Assembly: GCA_963971225.1 (NCBI GenBank)
Contig: OZ020267.1
Span: 67,484,577 to 67,548,576 of the forward strand
DNA: 64,000 nt
Origin: Melieria omissa
Taxonomy: Eukaryota; Arthropoda; Insecta; Diptera; Ulidiidae
Reading direction: 5' to 3'
Shown here: in pieces, positions 55,851 to 64,000 of the stretch
Layout of the letters: every line of letters begins with the position of its first letter
Position numbering within the stretch: the stretch's first letter is position 1
Position numbers and translations under genes: made by a program
The notes under the pieces: model-generated
The model's database searches: none
The model's input: only the letters and a program-made list of their open reading frames with translations
What the model was told of the DNA's origin: nothing

Positions 55851-57290
55851 GCTTTTATTGGGTTTCTCATAGCTGCAGTAGTCTATGCGTTACAGACCGA
55901 CTGAAAAATATAGAAAAATGTATACTTTAAAATGTTATTACTATTATTCTTGTATATTGTTTCAAGCATCTATGACTAACAGGGCCCGGGGGCTTTGCAC
56001 GCATGAATCTTATGATTTCATTGAAATAATCGTTATTAACTTTATGTTTGCATTTAATGTTTAGTTATGTTTATATACAAAAGCTTGTAACAAACTTTTA
56101 CCATATCTGATGTTGTTTTTCGAACTCTGAAAGATATGCGTTGAGTTATTTTTGAGTACTTTCTCCAAGCCTGAATTCAAAGCGCCCAATAACTCAAGTC
56201 TCTCTTCACACTTTGTTGACCCCACCAGAATTTGATAAAAATACTTGTCTAATTATTTCTTATTTGAAACAATTTCATTATATTTAAAGCCCATTAAATT
56301 ATGTTTTCCACATGCAAATCAGATTTTGATTTTCAATGAAGTGAAAAACACCTGTAGAATTATTTCTCACTTAGAGTATTTGCACCAAAGCGAATTCAAT
56401 ACAGATGACCACTTTGAATTAGCTGATTTGTTTATTTTATATTTTGGAAAAAGTTTAAATTGTCAAACTGGTTGTTTTGTGCTGGTTGGTTGTTTGATTC
56501 ATTGTCTAATTTTTTTAATTAAGTCGCACGAATCCAGCAACAAAATACATGTGAAATTTGTGTTACCCTTACGCGACCATCCTTATTAATTCGTCTTGAT
56601 TTTCTCCAATTTTGAAGTTTGAAGTCAACAGGCACATTAATTCATATGTTTTCACAGTTTATCTAAACAAAATTTTTACCCACCTTTGACTCTGTCAGAT
56701 TTAAATTTTTTGTGTTTTTTGAAACATGTCGAATTAATTGTTTTTTGAAATGCTTTTACCATATTTGAGGTAAAAACCCCATTAAATCATGTTTCTCCAT
56801 ACAAATTTTTACCCAAATCCATCGTTGATAAAAAAAAGATTTTGGTAAGACAAAAATTAAGATCACATATTGTTATTACTAATTATTGTTTTAAGTGTTT
56901 TCAATAATTTTTAAGTCAATAGGTCCATCGGTTCATGTTTTTTCACAGTTTTCCCGTACAAGAACTTTAAACCATTTTTGAATTTCGATTCAAAAACTTA
57001 AAATGTGAATTTACATTTCACTTTCTAGTGCAATATTTTAAATTTAAATTAAATAAAATTTAAATTGAATTAAATGAAAAAATTAAATTTTTTACATTAA
57101 AAAAATTAAAAATTAAAATTTTTAAAATTTGAAATTTAAAATTTTAAAATTAATTAAAAATTTTTTTCAAATCAAAAATTTAAATTTTTTTAATTATAAA
57201 TTTAAAATTTTAAAATTAATTTCAAATTAATTTAAAATTACTTTATAATCAAAAATTGAATTTTTTTTAATTTTAATTTTTTGAAACAAT
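55851..57290. other. AT-rich non-coding stretch
   Basis: 56240-56590 holds a 114-codon plus-strand frame without any domain. 57030-57290 is nearly pure A/T built from AAATTTAAAATT-type words. No gene. Confidence 0.5.
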
Positions 57291-57299
57291 TTAAAACTC

Positions 57300-60200
57300 C
57301 TCAATGTTCTTCATACCAAGTTTTAATATCTGCAAAAGTGTCTCACGCTGCGTTCATGCGTTCGTTCGTTCGCAGCTTTACATGTTTTCGCTCCACTTCG
57401 ACCGCTTTGCGCTCAACTGTCGCTCGGTCGCAAAGGGCGTTAATCCACATTTTTAACCTAAATTACAAACAAAAAGGCCACAACATGCTGGGCCAAAATG
57501 CGAATGCATGCAATGCCCAAAGCAACAACAAACAACAATGGCAATGCGAACAGCAGCAGCAGCAGCAGCCGAAAAAAGCAACGACAACCATAGCGGCAAC
57601 ATTCAGCAGTCAAGAGCACAAACGACCTCTCTCGAGCAAAGCAACGAAGAGCAAAAGCACAAATGAAAACAAAAACAAAACCAAGAATATGAGTAGAAAG
57701 CAGCGCCACTGACGACAGCAGCTAACAGCAAACGGATGCTGCCAGACCCAGGAGAGTTGTGCGGCAACATACTGGCTGCCATTTCAAGGCAGGCAGGCAA
57801 ACACACACACACACACACACACATTCGAGCTGCCACGCACTCGAGCACGGCATACTTTAAGGCGTACTACGCCGCGTGCCGCTTGTTGTCGGCAAATAAA
57901 CAGAGAATGGCTGCAAAGCAAGGAGCGCCACTGACAGTCGGCAGTCGCTCAGCAGCAGATTTTGTAGCCGTGTCGCTTACGCGTTGCGGCCAGCATCCGC
58001 GGGAGCTGCACTGTTTTGCAGCTGATTTTCAAGCGAGTTGTGAGCGTGCTTGGGCTCTGTGGCTGACTGGCTGCTGTTAGAAGGATGTGCGCTCACTGTG
58101 CGACAGCGCTGAATACGGCGCTCGCTGAGACTGCTCGGCTTTGGGCGCGTTTTTCTGCCACACACACACACACACACACAAATAAACAGAGCGCCACATG
58201 CCGCACAGCTCCACAGCTGGATGCTGTGACGTGTTGTTGGTGGGGCCGTTGCTGCTGCCGCTGCTGGTCCGTTGGCTGGCTGGCTCGTTCGTTTATTGCT
58301 GCCTGATGGCAACCGGAGCGAACGAGCAGACGAAGCGTGCACGACAAGAGCTGAACTGAGGCTGTGCTGAGCTGCAGCGAATGGCTTTTTGTTGCGCGAC
58401 GTGCTGCGAACGCAGACGGCAAAGAGTGACAACTGGGGTTTCGTTTCGCCTTTTGCAGAACAGCAGCGGCAAGAAATTGAATGTACTCGGTGCGGCAGCA
58501 GCCAGTAGTTGCCTCAGAGCCCGCGGGTCGAAGAAAACGCTTTGGAAAAACGTTGCGTGAAAATTGTGTGTATTTTTTTGTAATGTCACAGTGTGAATTT
58601 CCATTTTGATTTCGGTTGCCTGTGTTTTGCAAACGGTTGGCCAGCGCAAAAACCGCAAAAATGCCGTGTCCCGCTTTCAGCTGAATAACGAAATCGAATT
58701 TTGTTGGTTGGAAAATTGCAAATTCCGTGGCGAAAATGTCAACGAGCCAACGAGTCAGGCCAAGCAAACGGGAAAAAAGGTGTTGTTGAAAATTTGGCGT
58801 AAGCACCAGCAGCAGCAGCAGCGTTCGGCAGCAGCAACAAAAAAAAGTGGAAGTCAAGAAAAAAAAGTTGCTGGGCATAAAGAAAAGGGCGTGTGCTGTG
58901 GCAAAATTTCGCTACGAAAAGCGACGCGAGCTCAGCGAATGCGAAAAAAATATAACAAAAAAAATTAAGTAAAAAATTTACGCAAAATATTGAGTCGCAA
59001 AATATTGAAAGAAAGTAAGTTGAATCAATGAGCGGAAACGGCATTGTCAGTGCGTGTAAAACAATCGCAACAGTCAGTTAGAATAACAACAACGACAACA
59101 GAAACAACCACAACAACAACAACAGCCTGTGAGGCGCTGAAAAGCGAACGCAGTGGCAGTGGCTGCGGCGAAAGCGAAATGAGCGAAGCAACAATGAGAA
59201 AACGCTGGGGAATTTGTTAAATAGGCAGCAAAACGTCAGCTTGAGATGACGGAAAGTGTTGCATAGTTCTAGGCGGTGGCAGCGTAGGTGCGAGCGCAAT
59301 GTGGCTTGAATGCTTGTCGCGGCTTGGAGAAGTTGTCAGCTTCTTATTTTTTGCCGCATTGTCTGCCAGCCAGTGCAGCACTTAGTGCATTTAGTGCAAG
59401 AACAACAACAAAACAATAACAACAACAATTGCAGCGTTCGCGACATGGCACTGATGTGCGTTTAGCGTGCAAAACATTTGTACTCGTTCGCCTCTTGGCC
59501 ACAACCACAGCCACTGCGAGCTGCATTGTCGTTGGGCGTGTAAATTGAAGCATACTTTGGTGCGCTGCAGCAAATGCTGAGCGCCGAAAGTTGATCAACA
59601 GTGCGACACACTAATGGCTTGCTGCCACTGTGCGCCGCAAAGCATGCTGTAAAAATAGTTATCCTCTGTCTGTCTGAATGTCCGACTGTCTGTTTGTCTG
59701 TCTGATCCCACACATCTGTTTGTGTGTGTGTGTGTGTGAAAAATCAATTTTTTCCCCAAACAAAACTAAACGCAAAAACCAAATACACACAGACCACATT
59801 TGGACAGACGCCTGAAAGCAGTCTACAAGTTTAGTTGCTCTTAACTGCCAAACATTTGCCGTTAGTTTTCGATTGTTGCACGCTTCAGCGCTACGCCTAC
59901 GCCGCCTCACTGTCTCGTTGCCATCGTTGTCGCTGTCGTTGTCGTTATCAGTGTTATTGTTGTAGTCGTCGTCGTTGTGTTGTTTGCCTTTTCATTTTTC
60001 ATTTTCCATTTTCCGTTTTGTGTTTCACTTTCAGGCGCCTATTTCGCAGCCGCTTTTAACACAAAAATACGCATTTGTACGAATAAAAAAAAAACGAAAA
60101 CGAAAACAAAAACATAAACAAAAAAGCACACAGGTCGAAAATGTGTCGGTGTGGATATCGGCGTTTGGATTGTTGTTAGTTCGTGTTGCGTGAAACTAGC

Positions 60201-60612
60201 AGCGGCAGCAAATTGCACGAAATCGGTGAACGTGTGCGTGTGTGTGTGTGCACTCGCCCGGCTGCAGGTTTGGCAGACGCGTCTCTTTTATAGTCAAAAA
60301 CAATCACAATCACACACACATACACAATTCCACAGTCGTCGCCGTCGCCGACGACGTCATGCTGTGCTGTGCTGTTGTTCGTCGCTCGTAAGCACGTTGC
60401 ACACTAACCGAAAACAATAACAACAATCAATTGGACATTCTGACGTGTTTGCGGTGCAGTGTCAAAGTTCATAGTTCACAACATGCTGCAATTTCGTTAA
60501 AACTGACCAAATGCTGCAAATGTGTTAATTGTTGTCGCTGTTCTAATTGCGCCTAGAAGTGTGCTTGAAAATTTGGCAGTTGGCTGCACTAACTGGAAGT
60601 TGCCTCGATTTA
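57300..60612 (+). promoter_or_regulatory. Possible promoter / 5' UTR region of a plus-strand gene
   Basis: The longest stretch of balanced base composition outside mobile elements. It has CAG/CAA runs (57550-57570, 58806-58825, 59088-59130) and several (CA)n runs (57800-57822, 58158-58180). GTAAGT donor-like sites occur at 59014 and, just beyond, at 60642. Long frames on both strands (for example 58093-58878 minus) look like repeat-rich chance frames. Large first exons of fly developmental and neural genes often look like this, but no product is recognised. Confidence 0.25.
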
Positions 60613-60641
60613 TGGCGTGTATTGAACTTTCGATCACTAAG
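60613..60641 (+). other. Weak candidate for a first coding exon end
   Basis: ATGGCGTGTATTGAACTTTC opens a frame (MACIELSIT) that reaches a strong donor, AA|GTAAGT, at 60642. Downstream the sequence turns abruptly AT-rich and repetitive, as an intron might. No homolog is recognised and the exon would be very short. Confidence 0.2.
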
Positions 60642-60679
60642 TAAGTGGAAATATGATGATTTTTAAAATTTACTCAAAT

Positions 60680-61345
60680 GTGAGAAGAAACAGAACTATT
60701 ATTAGAAAATATTTTACTAAAAAACGAGATATATGTAAAACTGTTAAAAAATCAACTACTTGAACAAAATACTTTTTGTTGAAATTGAAAAGCTGCAATG
60801 ATCAATGGGATTTAATTGCAAATCAATTTGAAATAATTACGAATTAGATTTTTATGAATAAAGTGTTTAAAAGACAATTTAAACGATTTAAGGAAGCAGC
60901 TGAAAGTATGCTAGAAATTCAGCAATTCATTGCCTTTAGTTTAACTAAAAGTAGAGCACGTACAAGAAGTATTTTTAGCATAAAAAGATAATTTGATTTG
61001 GGAATTAATTGTCATCTGATTTGAACTGATTAAGAATGAAATGAATGAATGTAAATGAAGATTGCGAACAATTAAAACAATTTAAGTATGCAACTAAAAG
61101 TATGCTGGAAGTTTTGATTCACTACAGACCACTTCATTGCCTTATAGACTAAAAGAGAGAAGCACTTATAAGAAGTATTTTTAGCTGAAAATTAGAAACC
61201 CAAATTATTTGTGAATTAATTACAAATGAATTTGAACTAATTTGGATTATAATTGATTGTGAATGAAAATGAAATAAAAAAATTAATTAAAATTAAAACA
61301 ACTTAAGAGAGCTGCTAAAAGTATGTTAGAAGTTTAGGTGCTAGT
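60680..61345. repeat. Tandem repeat, about 195-220-bp unit, about three copies
   Basis: Anchor words CAGCTGAAAGTATGCTAGAA (60897), CAACTAAAAGTATGCTGGAA (61090) and TGCTAAAAGTATGTTAGAAG (61312) head successive units. Each unit also has TTCATTGCCTT, AAGAAGTATTTTTAGC and AATTTGAACT-type text. The anchors are variants of the dispersed 14-mer. Confidence 0.75.
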
Positions 61346-61934
61346 TTGATACTCTGGTTTTGTGAGGTGAAAGTTTGAACTTGGAACTCTCTTTCATACC
61401 TCAGTATTGCATTTTTTAATGTTTAAATGTTTTGAACGTTGTTGTCTGTCTGTTCAAGTCTGTTTTTGTTGCTTTAGTTAAGTACTTAATGGCTTCATGG
61501 GCTTAGAAACTTAATTATACACTGAGAGCAATGAATTCGTTGTGCTTGTTTGAATTTCACACATTATGTTTTCAAAATTGTATTTTTATTACGTACCTTT
61601 ATAAAGTCTGTTTATAAATTTCATGTACATATATAAAAAACTGACTCTCCAATCTTCATATATGAGCTTTGATGACGAAGAAACCTTCAAGCCTCACTTG
61701 TTGTGATGTTAGATACAAAATTTCACAATAATTATGTTGCGATTCAGTTTGGTGTCGCAGCAGATCTTGAACTTGGTTTCAGGTCCATAAAATGCGGCGG
61801 TTGCAGAAAGAAGTTAGTTCTTCTGTTTCCCATTTGCAGTGAATTTCATTCTGAATAGAAATTTCGGATCTGTTTTCTTTCATAATGAGTTCGACCTCAT
61901 GACATATCACTCATACGCCAAGTGGTGCGCCATT
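61346..61934. other. AT-rich non-coding stretch
   Basis: Nothing recognisable. Confidence 0.5.
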
Positions 61935-62085
61935 ATGCCCTGTCGAACTGGTTTGTCTCTAAATGAGAGTTTGGGTTAGCTTCAGAGTTCAACAAGGGTT
62001 CACAATGGGCCATTTTACCCTCCGAGTGATCAGTGGGCACACACCTTAACTTACCCAACCTAAGCTAACCTAAACAAAGAGTTAT
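61935..62085 (+). mobile_element. Non-LTR 3' end relic, plus sense
   Basis: GTCGAACTGGTTTGTCTCTA, TTCACAATGGGCCATTTTAC and CCTCCGAGTG, then a tail CCCAACCTAAGCTAACCTAA. The block order matches the minus-sense relic at 3932-4222, so both belong to one family. Confidence 0.65.
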
Positions 62086-62789
62086 TTACATGCGTTGTAA
62101 AACCAGAAGCTAGTGGTTTAGTTACTAAAATTGTTTTCTCTTAAAGGACTGAAATTTTCAAAAATTAAATTAAATTGAAATCAAAGTCTATATTTCCCAG
62201 ACGGTGTAGTTGTATGTATAATGGTCGAAAAATGAACTCAGACAATCAAAACATGACGAAGAACGTAAGAATGATACAAGAAGGGTTTGAACATGAAAGA
62301 AACATTACAGATGTGAAGCAGTCAAAGTTACTTTTGATAGATTTTCAACCCAAATGAGTCAGAATAAGAATCTTATCGGGGCATTGCAGGCTTAGCTCTT
62401 CTTCTCATCTCATCTTTTCGCTTTTTTCGCATCTTTTTAGTTGCCTTTAAAATGCAATCAAAGGATACACGTTACTTTTATTGAGAGCAAAGACATAGAA
62501 GATAACTTTAAGATTGCAAAACAGTAACGTGCAAGAAACACAACTTTTGGGATGCTGTGATCAACAAATTAAAACCTTATCATAGCTGTAACCAATTACA
62601 GGAGCAGCATAGAGCTAAAGGATATTTTTTATCCCTCAACAACAACTCACCAACCATGTTTTTATTCATCTATTTACTTATCTGTTTACTCGTATATGTA
62701 TAAATTTATATAGGTGTTTTAAGAACGAAATGAGAGTGAACAATATCTCTTGGACAAGGTTAAATTAACTGTAAATTTTGGACATGCAA
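62086..62789. other. AT-rich non-coding stretch
   Basis: A 60-codon plus-strand frame at 62175-62357 shows no domain. Nothing else recognisable. Confidence 0.45.
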
Positions 62790-62870
62790 CTAGTTTAGGT
62801 TGGTAAGGATCTATGCAGATTTTCATTTTGAAGCCATTGTGGCCCATTGTGAGTGTGTTGACAAAAAAAG
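62790..62870 (-). mobile_element. Short non-LTR 3' end relic, minus sense
   Basis: On the minus strand: CTCACAATGGGCCACAATGG, then TTACCAACCTAAAC. The same CACAATGGGCC plus AACCTAA layout as the relics at 3.9 and 62.0 kb. Very short. Confidence 0.45.
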
Positions 62871-63222
62871 AAGTAATCTCGTCTCAATGTTAGGACATTT
62901 GCGATCCAATGAAGGACCATAGACAGCATTTGGGATAATATGGATCAATAAACATCCAATTAGATCCAATTAGATTCTGAGTTCTTTCAGCAGTGTGGGA
63001 GTCAACGAAATCCTTCTATCCTTTAACTCATTCTACCTACTCGTATTTGTATTAATTTCTATAGATGATCTAACGAAAAATATGAAATGAACAAACTAAA
63101 TGATAGAATTTCTCTAACAAAAAGGTAAAATTTGATGCTGTTTGGGTTTGGGTAATTTTCATGATAAAGATAATTTGTTCCGTGCTCAAGGTTAAGTAAG
63201 ACTTTCAGCCTACTAACTTTAG
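62871..63222. other. Non-coding stretch
   Basis: Nothing recognisable. Confidence 0.45.
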
Positions 63223-63360
63223 TCTCTTGACTTTTGTTTCCCGATTTCTTCTTCTTCTTGATTTCAGCCTATTGACTTCAGTTTCTTAACATCAGCTTCT
63301 TGATTCCAGCTTCTTGATTTCAGCCTCTTGACTTCAGCCTATTGACTTCAGCTTCTTGAT
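63223..63360. repeat. 14-bp minisatellite, TTGACTTCAGCCTA type
   Basis: TTGA(C/T)TTCAGC(C/T)T(A/C)T repeats about nine times with small changes, interrupted by TTCTTCTTC. It gives the minus-strand peptide end with repeated EVNRLKS-like text. Confidence 0.85.
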
Positions 63361-64000
63361 GAATCCAAGCATATTCGACATTTGGTTCCATATTACTAAC
63401 ATGTAACTCTACTTTGTCTAGTCTTCTTCTTCTACTTTTAATTTTCTCAACTCCATCCTGTATCTCTGAAGGAGAGGCATATTTTAGCCCACTAGTTCTC
63501 AATTCAAATTTTTGGTGAACAAATTTGTCGAAAATAGTTTTGAAGTATGCAAAAAAATAAACCATGGAACCATGCAAACCAGCTCCATAGACAAAGAAAC
63601 AATGCAAAAAAAAATATTTAAATATAACTTAGACTCAACCACTATAACTTCACCAGCTATATCAGAGTGTTTTTGTGGGCATTTCATACAACCAGAAATC
63701 GCCCGACTATCTACATTTGACAACTCAACATGTATGCCATGGCATGTCAAACAAACTTTTTTGTGGTTGATTTTCATTGACATGTCTTTGTTTTTAAGAA
63801 TTTTCGTTGCCATGCTCAGCGTTATGCGCATTTTAATGAAAACACTTCACTAGCTGCTGGTACTCGCCAAAAAAAAAACAAAACAAACACACCCACACAC
63901 GCACACAAACACGCATAGTTACTGCTCTGTCTTTTTGTGTTCGCGTCACTGCGTTGTTCGCATTGCTTATCGCAGTTGCAGTAAATTTTTTTTCATTATT
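63361..64000. other. Stretch open on both strands, no gene assigned
   Basis: Plus (63512-63853) and minus (63499-63831) frames of about 110 codons overlap almost fully. The minus one contains two CxxC pairs (CLTC and CMKC) but no further zinc-domain pattern, and neither frame has recognisable homology. The end of the window carries (CA)n near 63890-63910. Confidence 0.4.

Noticed and set aside
57281..57712. 143-codon frame with a polyglutamine run
   Set aside because: Looks like an opa-type protein, but the surrounding residues are repeat-like and no start, splice or homology supports it. It is better read as 5' UTR-like sequence.
58093..58878. 261-codon minus-strand frame
   Set aside because: It contains translated (CA)n and CAG/CAA repeats, has no domain, and overlaps an equally open plus-strand frame. 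Composition explains it.

Overview
The window reads as non-coding, repeat-rich nuclear DNA from a higher fly. I think a tephritid fruit fly is most likely. The reasons are the dense (CA)n, (TTG)n, (CAA)n and (AT)-rich simple repeats, a mariner of dipteran type, an errantivirus with a tRNA-Lys primer site, an R1-clade retrotransposon in an (AC)n tract, and a dispersed repeat that I associate with tephritids from memory only. No host protein-coding gene can be recognised. Two short stretches (36048-36159 and 60613-60641) have an ATG followed by a splice-donor-like site and are kept as weak exon candidates. The 57.3-60.6 kb interval looks more like the promoter or 5' UTR of a plus-strand gene than the rest does.

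Three mobile elements have exact ends. (1) 15593-20740 is a full-length R1-clade non-LTR retrotransposon. It has intact ORF1 (three zinc knuckles) and ORF2 (endonuclease, reverse transcriptase, terminal CCHC), a poly(A) tail and a perfect 15-bp target duplication next to an (AC)n/ACAT tract. (2) 37847-38585 is an internally deleted, frameshifted mariner inside a roughly 60-bp satellite. (3) 45583-48657 is a 3,075-bp errantivirus copy with two 359-bp LTRs that are identical by eye and a TAAA target duplication. It has a primer binding site, a polypurine tract and an intact env gene, but no gag or pol. Its leader carries a tandem array of hairpins. Four of them share a UACG-capped core, and their outer stems change in a compensatory way from copy to copy.

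Older material includes decayed 3' ends of non-LTR elements (3.9, 4.6, 9.1-9.5, 61.9 and 62.8 kb), a decayed ORF1/ORF2 junction of another non-LTR element (23.8-24.95 kb) abutted by a tRNA-derived SINE, and a pair of divergent dispersed repeats at 41.1 and 44.7 kb.

Tandem repeats make up much of the rest. They lie at 1.1, 5.2, 7.0, 7.3, 10.2, 13.0-14.4, 23.5, 30.7, 31.4, 32.4-33.7, 36.5-37.8, 44.0, 51.0-52.3 (about 1.3 kb of (AAAAT)n), 55.1-55.8, 60.7-61.3 and 63.2 kb. A 14-base word, GCCTAAAAGTATGC, recurs exactly six times and many more times with one or two changes on both strands, both dispersed and as the fixed point of tandem arrays. I cannot assign it to any known element.
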